This document shows positions 14,224-23,031 of a DNA stretch of 64,000 nucleotides, piece by piece; positions within the stretch are counted from its first letter, which is position 1, and the number at the start of each line of letters is the position of its first letter. A program made the position numbers and the translations under genes. The notes beneath the pieces are model-generated. The model worked only from the letters and a program-made list of their open reading frames with translations, made no database searches and was not told the DNA's origin. Source of the DNA: Euleptes europaea (taxonomy: Eukaryota > Chordata > Lepidosauria > Squamata > Sphaerodactylidae); contig NC_079312.1 of assembly GCF_029931775.1 (NCBI RefSeq), positions 54,564,333 to 54,628,332 on the forward strand, read 5' to 3'.

Positions 14224-15241
14224 GTTCCCTCTGCTAATTATTTGCTAATGATACATGCAGTGAAATCTCTGTTAAGATCTCTACCTCTATTAGATATGGA
14301 GCAAGCCTGGATTCTACAATAAAGTACAGAGTTTTATAAGGAAAAAGGTGCCTAGTAGGAAAAATCACTAAATCGCAGGCAATGTTTATTAGAATAAAAG
14401 AGGCAGTCCAATTGCAAGCATTGTAAAGTTAATAGTTTATATCCCTAGTCATGTTTTCTGCTTGGGGAAGGCACTTCTGCCATTGGAAAATTGGGTGTTC
14501 TTTGTTTGTTTGTTTTACTGATTTTGCCTCCCACTTTACCCCATGCTGTTCCTGAGGATTCACTGACTCCCAGGGCTTTTTTGGAGATGAGGCACTCTTC
14601 AGTGTAGGGGGTGGTAGGTAGTGGGTGGGAAAGTTTGCTTCCATTTGCACTTCTCCACTCACACTTGATAGGAATTATCCCCATATTATTCAACCCCCCA
14701 ACTCCAGAACTCCTTGTTTTTGCAATTCAGAGTATACACAAATGGAACTTTTTGTCCATGGCATTCCCAATGAACCCAATTTATGAATACTGAATTGACT
14801 GGATGCCCGTCAGACCTAGGAATGCCATAATTTTATGTCTGCTATACTGGCAGTTCTCTAACATAACACAGAAGAGGTGAATTTGTTCCAAAGCATCCCT
14901 TCATTTTGAAATCATGCAAGTAATCTGTGGAACTATACTTCATGTGGCCTGTTGTTTCTTTCTGGGTTTGCTTGTTTCCCTTAAAGTAGTGGGTGTTGTC
15001 ACATTTCTCCCCTCTTTCTATGTTGGTCATAGTGTAAAGAAATAATAGTTTCTAATTTATTCTCTCTCACTCTCTCTCTTGCTCATATGGACAGGTTACT
15101 AGACGGTGCTGGTCAGGCAACGACAATGCATATGAAACCATCTGCCAAGCTATGGAGAAAGACAAAAAACTGAAAGTGACCCTTCCACATAAGATGGCGG
15201 ATGACAACATCATTAAACAAGCCCTGTTAAAATTACACTAA
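496..15241 (+). CDS. UROC1: urocanate hydratase, C-terminal exons (5' part outside window)
   Basis: Urocanase adds water to urocanate to give 4-imidazolone-5-propionate, the second step of histidine breakdown, in the cytosol with NAD+ as cofactor. Five coding exons are visible: 496-587, 2045-2144, 3164-3245, 13806-13905 and 15095-15241 (521 nt, about 173 residues). All have AG/GT borders and compatible phases. The protein reads through family hallmarks: ARILYSDQNGRVAIA, APVVLSRDHHDVSGTDSP, MAVQNFVGDAFRGATWVALH, NGGGVGW, INGGFGLILDG and LSWDVSNG, and ends LLKLH-stop. The FQGLP-type urocanase signature lies in exons left of the window. The neighbour order UROC1-ZXDC-CFAP100 supports orthology. 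The identification rests on remembered family sequence, but the match is near-continuous. Intron 3 is 10.6 kb and repeat-rich. Confidence 0.96.
1761..1787. repeat. (TC)n microsatellite
   Basis: About 13 uninterrupted TC units in a UROC1 intron. Confidence 0.95.
2045..2144 (+). CDS. UROC1: UROC1 exon (APVVLSRDHHDVSGTDSP...)
   Basis: This exon encodes APVVLSRDHHDVSGTDSP through YRETSNIYDGSALCA and ends one base into the codon for the next D (donor gtcagc). The acceptor is unusual: the 20-odd bases before the AG are an A/C-rich CAACAA run, and the pyrimidine tract sits about 25-40 nt upstream. The exon was too short and too split to show as an ORF; I found it by reading. Confidence 0.94.
2163..2365 (+). 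repeat. composite repeat: MITE end plus GC-rich repeat
   Basis: It begins with the terminal GGAGGTTGGCAACCCTA of the TAGGGTTGCCA MITE family. A GC-rich segment with GCCAGTGCTGG and GCCGGCATG follows, ending in CAGGAATGGGCC. The same vocabulary recurs at 26463, 26910, 41660 and 43295. It lies 20 bp after a UROC1 exon. Confidence 0.55.
2640..3146 (+). mobile_element. CR1 LINE 3' end (truncated)
   Basis: The sequence matches the reptile CR1 terminal region: GTTCCTCAGTGGAACAGGCT, TCCCTGGAGGTTTTTAAGCA, TTGGACTAGATAACCCTGG and a final CTATGATTCTGTGATT, which is the family's short-unit 3' tail. It is 5'-truncated as usual. It ends within 20 bp of the UROC1 exon at 3164, leaving the remaining sequence as that exon's pyrimidine tract. 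A 17-19 nt T run lies near 2999. Confidence 0.85.
3164..3245 (+). CDS. UROC1: UROC1 exon (DMAVQNFVGDAFRGATW...)
   Basis: The acceptor is ttccctgcag and the donor gtaagg. The exon encodes MAVQNFVGDAFRGATWVALH then NGGGVGW and ends 2 nt into the W codon, which the next exon completes before GEVINGG. A CR1 LINE 3' end stops fewer than 20 bp upstream of the exon. Confidence 0.95.
3247..5178. other. UROC1 intron 3, left unique part
   Basis: AT-rich, no repeat or coding similarity recognised. The stretches 5392-7298, 7513-8730, 9568-10619 and 12894-13119 of the same intron look equally plain. Confidence 0.5.
5187..5383 (+). mobile_element. hAT-type MITE, TAGGGTTGCCA family, copy 1
   Basis: A 197-bp element begins TAGGGTTGCCAGG and ends TTGGCAACCCTA (terminal inverted repeats). 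It is flanked by a perfect 8-bp duplication CCCATGAC (5179-5186 and 5384-5391). The interior carries the family phrases GATCTCCAGCCACCACC and GGGAGGGACTTCA. No coding capacity. Confidence 0.85.
7299..7512 (+). mobile_element. tRNA-derived SINE (GGCTCAATGG head)
   Basis: The polymerase III box A-like TGGCTCAATGGTAGA and box B-like GGTTCAATGCC lie at the 5' end. The family body follows (AAGGGACCAGGCAATTAGG, CTGATTCAGTATAAGGCAG). Reverse copies lie at 10620-10832 and 47700-47912, which makes this a SINE and not a tRNA gene. Confidence 0.8.
8731..9567 (-). repeat. unclassified GC-rich interspersed repeat with internal duplication
   Basis: CpG/C-rich sequence in an AT-rich intron. It ends at ACAGCCCTACTATA and, read on the minus strand, begins with a GGGCTGTCGATTCGG-type terminus as in small squamate DNA elements. 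A block with GCAGAGGCGAGCGGGCAC occurs twice (about 8731-8800 and 8937-9000). Reading frames here are low-complexity and not convincing genes. Confidence 0.5.
10620..10832 (-). mobile_element. tRNA-derived SINE (GGCTCAATGG family), reverse copy
   Basis: Reverse complement of the 7299 family: GATTGAACCTGGGACCTTCT and CTACTGAGCCATGG are the inverted B and A boxes at the right end. The body phrase ATCACCTACTTGCCTAGTCC is shared with the copy at 47700. Confidence 0.8.
10929..11144 (+). mobile_element. hAT-type MITE, TAGGGTTGCCA family, copy 2
   Basis: 216 bp between TAGGGTTGCCAGG and GGTTGGCAACCCAA, flanked by a perfect 8-bp duplication GCTGAGAG (10921-10928 and 11145-11152). Confidence 0.87.
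11204..11340 (+). mobile_element. Sauria-type tRNA SINE, degraded
   Basis: The head ATGGTGTAGTGGTTAGAGCG matches the tRNA-derived head of the Sauria SINE family, followed by a degraded body with CTACCTCAGAGGATAAAATG. Confidence 0.65.
11929..12147 (+). mobile_element. hAT-type MITE, TAGGGTTGCCA family, copy 3
   Basis: 219 bp from TACGGTTGCCGGG to TTGGCAACCCTA, flanked by a perfect 8-bp duplication CCCTCCAC (11921-11928 and 12148-12155). Confidence 0.87.
12665..12893 (+). mobile_element. Sauria-type tRNA SINE
   Basis: Head GTGTGGTGTAGTGGTTAAAG, box B-like GTTTGAATCCCC, body GGGCCAGTCACACACTTT and tail GAGAGAAAGGAGAGATGTAA. A near full-length member. Confidence 0.8.
13128..13343 (+). mobile_element. 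hAT-type MITE, TAGGGTTGCCA family, copy 4
   Basis: 216 bp from TAGGGTTGCCAGC to GGTTGGCAACCCTA. The 8-bp flanks GCAGGCAT (13120-13127) and GCGGGCAT (13344-13351) differ at one base. Confidence 0.83.
13806..13905 (+). CDS. UROC1: UROC1 exon (GEVINGGFGLILDG...)
   Basis: A T-rich acceptor ends taaag, and the donor is gtaaac after AATGGA. The exon encodes GEVINGGFGLILDGSTQAEE then RAKMMLSWDVSNG. Phase 1 on entry and phase 0 on exit match both neighbouring exons. Confidence 0.95.
13958..14098 (+). mobile_element. hAT-type MITE, TAGGGTTGCCA family, truncated
   Basis: The left part of the family (GGTTGCCGGGTCC...GGGACCTCAGTAGGG) stops where a TA microsatellite and a tRNA-SINE head begin. It starts about 50 bp after a UROC1 exon. 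Confidence 0.7.
14118..14172 (+). mobile_element. tRNA-derived SINE head (GCCCCGTGGCGCAG family), fragment
   Basis: GAGCCCCGTGGCGCAGAGTG and GCTGCAGTACTGCAGTC match the heads at 30258 (+) and 52427 (-). The copy is cut short by an AT microsatellite. Confidence 0.7.
14173..14222. repeat. (AT)n microsatellite
   Basis: About 25 AT units in one run; a shorter run lies at 14098-14116 on the other side of the SINE head. Confidence 0.95.
14223..15094. other. UROC1 last intron, unique part
   Basis: No recognisable feature apart from a TC-rich acceptor region near 15060-15094. Confidence 0.5.
15095..15241 (+). CDS. UROC1: UROC1 last coding exon
   Basis: The acceptor is atggacag. The exon encodes VTRRCWSGNDNAYETICQAM, then EKDKKLKVTLPHKMADDN and IIKQALLKLH, followed by TAA at 15239-15241. 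The C-terminus has the same length and pattern as I recall for human UROC1. Confidence 0.96.
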   Translation, partial: VTRRCWSGNDNAYETICQAMEKDKKLKVTLPHKMADDNIIKQALLKLH

Positions 15242-15318
15242 ATTCCCTTATTTTGCCATTGCACCGTGCTTCAAACATTGCTCTCTTTCTGTCTAAAAGT
15301 GTGAGTTCGGGGTACTAT

Positions 15319-15324
15319 AATAAA
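15319..15324 (+). promoter_or_regulatory. UROC1: UROC1 polyadenylation signal
   Basis: A canonical AATAAA lies 78 bp after the UROC1 stop, with a TG/T-rich stretch following. A hAT transposon begins only 88 bp further on, so the functional 3' UTR is probably short. Confidence 0.7.
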
Positions 15325-15867
15325 TGCATATTTGAGTCTGTCTTCAAGGCAAGTGTTTCCTTTTTTCTCATTAGGGAAATCTATCTATATATATTCAACA
15401 TCAATGTAAGTCAGGGGTGTCCAAACTTTTTAAAAAGAGAGCCAGATTTGATGAAGTGAACATGCATGAGGGCCGACCATTTTGCCTGACATTCTTTGAA
15501 CTATTAAAATTAAATGCAAATTAACTATTTTATGCAAAGTTTATTGCAAACGGCATACTTTTCATTTCGTCACATGGATGACAAATCTAAACAGGTGTTA
15601 AATCACTCTGCCTTTCATATCTGAAGGCCAGATGAAAAAAAAAATCCAGGAAGCTGAAATATATGTCAGGAACATTGTAAAGTACATTACATATTATTGG
15701 TAATAAAGGTTGTCTGTCAACTTTTAAGTTCAAAAAATATGAACAGGAACATAACACCAGGTATACATGTTGTGTCCAAATATATTTATACCTGATTTAG
15801 ACCAACGGACATTAACTGAGATTTTACAATGTATTCATCTCAATTGGAAAAAAAAAACTTGCCTGCA

Positions 15868-16938
15868 CTAATGTGAAGGGTGAAACTGAGATCTGGACTG
15901 CAGCACATAGGCTAGGTCTGGTTCAAAGGCAGTGGCTTTGATTAGTAAAATGTCACGCAGGTGAGAGTCACTTAGTCTTGTCCTCACACGGTTCTTGTTA
16001 AAGGTCATAGCAGAGAATGTCTTCTCGCACAAATATGTTGAGCCAAACAAGCTCAGCATTTTCTTAGCCAATGTCCGAATCTCTTGAAACCGGCTCTTAT
16101 CTAGTTGGTGGTAAAAGTTCACAAGAGAGAGCTGTTGGTGATGACTGCGTAACTTGCTGTCACAATGCAGCTCAATGAGCTCGAGCTGCAGCTGATCTGG
16201 AGCATCATTGGGGTCTACAGAGAATGGAGAGGAGAAAAGGCTGATCTCCTTTTCAATAGCAGTAAAATCTTGAAAGCGCAGTTTAAACTCCCCAGCCAGA
16301 GATGCAATGTCTGCTGCATACTTGCTTGTTTGCACACTGATATTGTCCTGTGGAAAACTGTTCATTATTTCCTGCAATGATGAAAAATGTATGGTATTGG
16401 GCTCTGTTTGTGACAATTGCCTTTGGAAAAGTTGCAGCTTTGTTCCAAAGGCTTTGAGGTGTGAATAAAGCTGGTTCACAGCTGCAACTTTCCCCTGAAG
16501 ACTCGTGTTCAGTACATTCAGATGCTTTGTTATGTCAACTAAAAACCCCAAATCAGCCAGCCAAATAGGATCAGATAGTTCTCGCATCGGTTTTCCCTTT
16601 GTTTCCAAGAATTCTCCGATTTCCTTTATGAGAGAGTAGAAACGCTGCAGTGCAGACCTCCGACTGAGCCATCTTACATCGTTGTGATATAAAACATCTT
16701 CGTATTCAGCTTGGATGTCCAGTAGAAACTGTTTAAACTGGCAGTGGCACAGGGTTTTAGAGCGAATAAAATTAATAGTCTTTAGCACCGGTTTCATAAC
16801 ATGATCATATTTGAGATGTTTAATACAGAGAACTTGTTGATGAATGATACAACGGAGTTTAATAGCTTTGCCTCCTTCTTTGATCACCTTGTTACAGATT
16901 AGGGTTGATAATCCACTTCGTTCACCAGCCATGGCAGG
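15868..16938 (-). pseudogene. hAT transposase, C-terminal part (RNase H-like core and hATC)
   Basis: An open frame of about 354 codons: CIIHQQVLCIKHLKYDHVMK, NDVRWLSRRSALQRF, FLVDITKHLNVLNTSLQGK, and the dimerisation end AKKMLSLFGSTYLCEKTFSA followed by RVRTRLSDSHLRDILLI. The E in CEKTFS fits the third catalytic residue of the hAT DDE triad. The stretch normally carrying the middle D (TDGAP-type motif before MAGERSGL) is absent and replaced by L1 sequence. The open frame suggests fairly recent activity. Confidence 0.88.
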
Positions 16939-17350
16939 GGACGTTCTACTGACAATTGCCCAACCTCAACTCAGCATAACAGGATTAATGAATAACATAC
17001 AAACATACGGTGAACTGGCAGGATACAAACTCAACAGATCAAAAACGAAAATCTTCCTAGAAAATACAACACAACAAGAAGAAGCAAATATAGCTGCACA
17101 ATCTGGTTGTGTTATATCCATCAAACCGATAAAATATCTAGGGATATTTATACCCAAAAAAATCAAGATCTATTTAAATACAACTATGAAGCAGTTCGGA
17201 ACAAAATAGAAAAAAATCTCCTCACATGGACCAAACTAAAAGCTTCTTGGCTGGGCAGAATTGCCATTGTAAAAATGAATGTCTTTCCACGGTTAAACTT
17301 CCTTTTCCAAACGATCCCAATAACAATCAACGACAAACTATTATCCACTT
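16939..17350 (+). mobile_element. L1 LINE ORF2 fragment inside the hAT element
   Basis: The plus-strand translation reads DVLLTIAQPQLSITGLMNNI, ELAGYKLNRSKTKIFL, IKYLGIFIPKKIK and LTWTKLKASWLGRIAIVKMN, the post-YxDD part of L1 reverse transcriptase. It begins inside the YADD box and ends within ORF2, so both ends are missing. It takes the place of roughly 45-50 transposase residues. Coding is broken by frameshift between overlapping frames near 17110-17210. Confidence 0.85.
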
Positions 17351-17903
17351 AAGTCCTATTCATTTCATCGTCTACCCCTCTCATAAAAATCAGCAACTGA
17401 GCTGTGTCACATAGGTCCGTGCTTTCATCACAGGCTATTGAAAAGAAGTCAAAATCCACTCTTTTGGACGTCAACTGTCTCTTAATATCTGATGAAATAT
17501 CTTCAGTTCTCCGTGCTACAGTGTTACGAGCCAGGCAAATGTTGGCAAACTCTTGCTTCTCATCGGGACAGATATTCTCAACCATTTTCATAACACATTC
17601 TTTGATAAATTCACCCTCAGCAAAAGATTTGCAATTTTTAGCAATTAACGTTGCCACCTCATAGCTCGCCCTTGTGGCATTTTCATTTGACTCATGGGCT
17701 CTTGTGAAAAATCGCTGTTGTGACATTAAAACAGCTTCAAGTTGCTTACACTTTTCACTGCGGTCGCGCCCTGTTAGCTTGTCGTATGTGCTATGTCTCG
17801 ACTGGTAGTGTCTCCTGATATTAAATTCCTTATAAACAGCCACAGTCTCTTGGTATATCAGACAAACACAGTGATTCTGTATTTCAGTGAAGAAATATTC
17901 CAC
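17351..17903 (-). pseudogene. hAT transposase, N-terminal part (zinc finger and first catalytic D)
   Basis: The 184-codon open frame carries a C2H2/BED-like motif, NHCVCLIYQETVAV...NIRRHYQSRH; the second expected zinc-binding Cys appears as Y in CLIYQ. Then come EFANICLARNTVARRTEDIS and FFSIACDESTDLCDTAQLL, whose D in ACDES fits the first catalytic residue. It ends FMRGVDDEMN at the L1 junction. Confidence 0.83.
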
Positions 17904-19180
17904 TTTTCACCTGTCCTGGAAGCGGCGGCCCTCACTGTCAACTTTCCTTCTCTTATTTACAGTTACCATTTTAGAAATTGGCCAGAAGGGGAAGGGATTA
18001 TGTGAGCGCAGTGCCAGAGGTTTTGGTCTAAGTATGTTCACCCAAGCCCTAATTATACTAAGCATGTTCGCCCAAGCACTAATACACTGCCCAACAAGAA
18101 TTCGCCGGAGATCTCTTCCAAACGAAGTTACGCTGTAATGTACAGTGCTAAATGCTGGCGGGTCACAAGTGAGGGGTAGTGTTTGGAGGCGGTGTCTTGT
18201 AGCATCACGTAATAAACTTTGATCTTTTTTACTTTTAGCTCTTTGTGCCCTTCTGGACTATTGTCTATTGTCCCCTGTCCTGAATAAAGATGGCAAGTGC
18301 AGCAAAGATGAATTGCCTGCCTTTGTTGCTGTGTGTGGTGAAGACACAGCGCAGGGAGAAGGAACGCACCAAATCCCGCAACGTCCAAGAGATCGCGAGA
18401 ACGTAGACTGAGGACGTGCAGTCCCGTGGCGTTGAAAGATCCAGAGATCCCAGGGGTCCTGAGCGGCGCTCGTGGATTCACTGGGGGCCACAACAGATAG
18501 ATTTTGCCAAATTACCTGTGGGGCCATATTAAACCGGAACACGGGCTGCAATCGGCCTGCGGGCCGGACTTTGGACATGGCTAATGTAAGTCTTTCCAAG
18601 CACCTAATACTAAATGTTTTGTGATACAAGATTTTACTCAGCATGAATGGCAGAGCTAAAATACTGAACACACACTCTTGTTCAACAATCCAGAAATCTA
18701 AGCATCTGATCTAAGTGATCTGACAGATATCAGTGACTGCCCATGTGCCACCAGAGTTCTGGCCAAGAAAGGATCTGCAGTGCTAAGTGACTATCTCCTT
18801 CAGCTTTCTTCCTCTTTGCCTCATCCTGCTCCAAACTTCTCAAGAGGTAGATCTGACACTCACTGGTTTCCGTTGGAAATCTATTGAGGAAAGTGCTGCT
18901 TTTGGATTTGGGCACATTTCCAACATACTTCCTATAACAGAATGGCATTTCCATTTGTGGAAGAGGGGTTGGTGATTTCCACTGATTTCCCATCTCCTGC
19001 TGCAGACCACTAGTTCTCTTCCTATGCTGTTCCTAAGGGTTCCTTTGACCCCCAAGAACAAAAGTTTGGTGGGCTCAGTAGTCTGCAGGAGGAGGGGGAG
19101 GGAAAAAAATTCACTCTGCAAAGCTTGCAAATTGTTGCATAAACACCTCTTTTCCTTAAATTTATATGTAAAATGAGAAT

Positions 19181-19640
19181 GGCCAGACCTGGATGGCCCA
19201 GGCTAGCTTGATCTTGTCAGATCTTGGAAGCTAAGAAAGGTGAACCCTGGCTGGTACTTGGGAAGAAGAAGATTTGGTTTTTATTCCCTGCTTTTCTCTA
19301 CCGAAAGGAGTCTCAAAGCGGCTTACAATCACCTTCCCTTCCTCTCCTCACAACAGGCACCTTGTGAGGTAGGTGGAGCTGAGGGAGTTCTGAGAGAACT
19401 ATGATTAGCCCAAGGTCACCCAGTAGGCCTCATGTGGAGGAGCGGGGAATCAAACTCAGTTCTCCAGATTACAGTCCGCCGCTCTTAACCACTACACCAC
19501 ACTGGGAGACCACCAAGGAAGACCAGGTTTGCTATGTGGAGGCAGGCAATGGTAAACCACCTCTGTTTGTCTCTTGCCTTGAAAGGTCTACGGGGTTGCC
19601 ATAAGTTGGCTGTGACTTGACAGCACTTCCACCACCAAAA
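19181..19640 (+). mobile_element. 5S-rRNA-derived SINE split by a Sauria SINE
   Basis: The head at 19181-19261 (CCAGGCTAGCTTGATC, GATCTTGGAAGCTAAG, CTGGTACTTGG) follows the 5S rRNA gene promoter region. The body resumes at 19508 (GAGACCACCAAGGAAGACCA) and ends CATAAGTTGGCTGTGACTTG. The inserted element is the reverse Sauria SINE at 19262-19507. Confidence 0.82.
19262..19507 (-). mobile_element. Sauria-type tRNA SINE, reverse, nested in 5S SINE
   Basis: Reverse complement of the family: the tail AAGAAGAAGATTTGG at the left, and the head as CTCTTAACCACTACACCACA at the right. A TTGGGA/CTGGGA similarity at both junctions may be the target duplication. Confidence 0.82.
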
Positions 19641-20211
19641 TGAGGATAGAATACAAGTGCCTCCTCAGATAACTTGTTCCCTTACCTTGTTTGTTCTTTT
19701 TATGGTTGGACCAGAACTTTCCCATAATCCAACCTTCATCCACTCTACAAAACACTGCTTTCTGTCAGATCCCTTTCCCACATCCCTATCAACAGATCAG
19801 GATGTGGCAGCCTTCCACATCTACACATAAAGAAACTATTTCATAGCCACTCAGCTGTGTCGAAAGTGAGGAAACTGAATTCTGCTACTTAATGGCAAGA
19901 AAGGCAGAACGAGGGCCTTTCCATCTTTCTGCCTGTCCCAATGGCTATCCATCCCTCAGTAGCAGCTGGCCATTCTACAGAACTAGATGTGAGGTCCCGA
20001 CTCCCTTCTGTGGGCCTGCTTTCACTAATTTGTATTGTGTTTTGTAGTTGGCCACCTGGGCCTTTTCTTTTGAAAATCAAACACAGACTATAGATCTAAT
20101 AAATGAGTGAAAAATTCACCTCATTATGACATTTAACATTTAATTGGTAGCTGCTGGCCCCTGGTCTGGAAGGAGATTGCCCATCCTGTAGCAAAATCAT
20201 TCATTTCTTCA

Positions 20212-20456
20212 TAGGGATGCCAACCTCCAGGTAGGACCTGGGGATCCCCCAGAATGACAGCTCATCTCTGGTCTACAGAGATCATTTCCCCTGGAGAAAA
20301 TGGATGCTTTGAAAGGTGGACTCTATGGCATTATACCCCACTGAGGCCCCTGTCCTCCCTAAGCCCCATCCCCAAATCTCCAGGAGTTTCCCAACCTGGA
20401 TCTGGCAACTCTACCTCCATCCCCTGCCGGTGGCCAGGGGAGACCTGGCAACCCAA
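20212..20456 (-). mobile_element. hAT-type MITE, TAGGGTTGCCA family, reverse copy
   Basis: Starts TAGGGATGCCAACCTCCAGG and ends ACCTGGCAACCCAA, with family phrases inverted (GGGAGTT-type CCAACCTGGATCTGG, GAGAAAATGGATGC). The 8-bp flanks (TTTCTTCA, GTTTCTCA) agree only at 5 of 8. Confidence 0.75.
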
Positions 20457-21179
20457 GTTTCTCAACAACATGTCAACCATATTCACATGCAGAAAAAACA
20501 CACACATGTCATCACTCCTGCAGGCCCCACATTATCCCCCCCCAACTTGCAATGGTGTTGTTTGGCATGGTACTCCACTACCACAGCAGTGATGATTTGT
20601 TGCTGCTATTGGAATGGAGACTGGAATGATCCTCAGTTACAGGCAGTAAAGTCTTCTTCAGCCTTACAGGACTGCAGTAGTGGATTGCAGTCTGAGGTGA
20701 TAGAATCAATTAAAACAGCTCACAATGGCATCTTCTGAAACACAAAAGCTACATTGTCGGTTCAGAACATTCCTGACTTGTTGCCAGGGCTCTGCTACCA
20801 CCCCAAGATCTTGTTTATATTTTCTGTATTTTTTAAATGTATTGCCAAATTCAAAATGAACAGCTCCCCCTCCTATTAGAGTTTATACACACCCATTTTA
20901 ATGCAGCCACTGCCAACATTTATTTATTTATTCATTTATTTACATGCCTTTCTCAAGATGAATTGCAAATACAAGCAGCAGGGTAGAGCATCCAATAAAC
21001 AAAGCAATAAGGTTTGGATTTCAGAAATCTGATGACAGAATTGAGATGAAGTTTATATATTAGCATTACTCATTAAATGATGCAGAAATTACACAGTAGG
21101 ATCATACTTAAAAGCAAGAATCGCTATAGTTTTGCCAAAGCAACTTTCTGAAACATTGTTACATTATAGCCCTAATTGC

Positions 21180-21400
21180 CCTGACTTTTATGGCCCAGGC
21201 TAGCCTGATCTCATCATATTTTGGAAGCTAAGCAGGGTCAGCCTTAGTTAGCATTCAGATAGCAGACCACAAAGGAATACCAGGTTCGCTATGCAGAGGC
21301 ATGTAATGGCAAACCGCCTCTGAATGTCTCTTGCCTAGAAAACCCTACAGGGTTGCCGTTAAGTCAGCTGTGACTTAATGGCAAAAAAAATTAGCCCTAA
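21180..21400 (+). mobile_element. 5S-rRNA-derived SINE
   Basis: 5S-like internal promoter phrases GCCTGATCTCATC and GGAAGCTAAGCAGGGTCAG, then ATGGCAAACCGCCTCTGAAT and the tail GTCAGCTGTGACTTAATGGC with an A run. Confidence 0.85.
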
Positions 21401-21445
21401 TTATTTGTGTAAAAACAGCTCTCCTAAATAAGTCAGTTTTGGATA

Positions 21446-21533
21446 ATCTCCCATCCAAGTATTGACCCTTCTTAGCTTCCGAAATCTGATAAGATTGGGC
21501 TGTACCATGCTGACTTCCCTCCTCACTGGTACA
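21446..21533 (-). mobile_element. 5S-rRNA-derived SINE head, reverse fragment
   Basis: ATCTCCCATCCAAGTATTGA and CTTAGCTTCCGAAATCTGAT are the reverse of the 5S head. No body is present. Confidence 0.75.
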
Positions 21534-21639
21534 TTATAAGGCTTGAAATATAGCCATATAGATATTGGGTAAATAGGGTCTCATATATTCACCTTCGGAA
21601 AAATTATGTAGAGAACGCAGTCTATCAGAAAAAGTGGGT

Positions 21640-21770
21640 TCTAGTTTACAAAACCTTGTGATGGAATAAAATTGTGTTAGTCTTTAAGGTCCCATAAGAC
21701 TCCTGTTTATTTTTGCTGTAGCATACTAGCACAGCTACCTCTTTGGAATTACAACTTTCTCACCTAAATT
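21640..21770 (+). repeat. interspersed repeat (AAAATTGTGTTAGTCTTTAAG family)
   Basis: GTTAGTCTTTAAGGTCCCAT and AGACTCCTGTTTATTTTTGC recur, diverged, at 27160-27430 and, in part, at the right edge of the window. A known-looking amniote interspersed repeat whose class I cannot assign. Confidence 0.6.
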
Positions 21771-22839
21771 TTCACTTCCAAGAAGTGACTCTGTGAGCAA
21801 GAAATATTATATAGGACTTATTCTGTTACACAGGGGATTGAACTAGATGATATTCAGCTCTTTTCTAGCCTTGCTTTCCGCCAAATCTTGAATTCTTTGG
21901 AAGGGTTTTTGTTCCATTATGGTTTTGTGCCAGTGGAATGCAGTTCAAAGTAAGCTATCAATGAATCATACCTCATTGGCCAGTTTAAGCTAGTTCTGCA
22001 ATGAAGACTGAGGACTCCCTGTTCTCAGTAACAGGTATTTCTTTTAACAAAATCAAATAAAGATTTTATAGCATCCTGGGTAAACATGTTTATGACCAAT
22101 ATTCTTCATATGACTTTGGGTATACTAATATAATCTATTTGGGTATATTAATATTATATTAACAAAGGCAACTGTGTAAAGTAATATGCTAGGTTCAGAG
22201 AAGTAATAAGATAATTCAGCATAAAAGATCAACAAATGCACTAAAATGATGTGGTGTTTGTGTGTGTATAAATAGTTTATCACCCACGGAGTGAGAAATG
22301 AAAGAATCTATGTACCTTAACTGTCCAGTATTATACAATGGCAGATAACCTGTTTCAGCAGGGACAAATTAACTAGTATTTTTACTATGCTGTCATGCAG
22401 GGGCACATGAAATTAAAAAGATGCCACAGAGGAATGAGACTGTTCCATCAGCTTTCCTCTATGTAAATTTTGAGAGCTGTTTTTCCTATCTTTTCAGGCT
22501 ATGCAAACTCATGTCTGTCATCCTCAATATCCTGATAGCTAGAGAGCAAATAGGGTATTATACAGAGCGATTCTTCCAAGTTAGAGATGAAAAACATTAG
22601 AGACGTGACATAGTAATTGGCACCCACTGAGAAAACATGCACAGTTGTTAAGAAAGTTACCACTCTTTTGTAATAGACTCTGGCTGCACCCAGAAGTGGG
22701 AGGCCAATAGGATGACAGATCCGTCTACAGTAACTGAAATCCAAACTAACAACTTTGTGGAATATCTGTGGACCATGAGGTCAGCATTTCTGATCATCCT
22801 CTCAACAATTAACCAATAATCATGCTACTGGGCTGGTGA

Positions 22840-22945
22840 TAGGGTTGCCAACCTCCAGGTACTAGCTGGGGATCTCCTGCTATTACAACTGATTTCCAGC
22901 CGATAGAGATAAGTGCACCTGGAGAAGAGGGACCTGGCATCCCTA
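22840..22945 (-). mobile_element. hAT-type MITE, TAGGGTTGCCA family, internally deleted
   Basis: 106 bp with both termini (TAGGGTTGCCAACCTCC and CTGGCATCCCTA). The 8-bp flanks GCTGGTGA (22832-22839) and GTTGGTGA (22946-22953) match at 7 of 8. Confidence 0.82.
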
Positions 22946-23031
22946 GTTGGTGAACAGTTAGTGAGCTGCTTAAAGAAATTTTATTTCACTTCTCCTCCCT
23001 GGTATACTATGGCAAAGGTCTGAGTAGGGGG

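Larger units (their letters stand above)
15412..18583 (-). mobile_element. hAT DNA transposon, near full length, with internal L1 fragment
   Basis: A 3.17-kb element with terminal inverted repeats: CAGGGGTGTCCAAA at the left; the right end read on the minus strand is TAGCCATGTCCAAA (10 of 14 identical). It is flanked by a perfect 8-bp duplication ATGTAAGT (15404-15411 and 18584-18591), the hAT signature. Its transposase is on the minus strand in two blocks, 17903-17351 (N-terminal) and 16938-15868 (C-terminal). A piece of L1 ORF2 on the plus strand sits between them. It starts 171 bp after the UROC1 stop, within the 3' flank. The protein resembles the transposase lineage from which GTF2IRD2-like host genes arose (inference). 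It is not autonomous, because a catalytic segment is missing. Confidence 0.92.

Noticed and set aside
16911-17350. ATCCACTT at 16911 and 17343 as a target duplication of the L1 fragment
   Set aside because: The left copy lies about 20 bp inside intact transposase coding, so it does not flank the junction; probably chance or weak microhomology.
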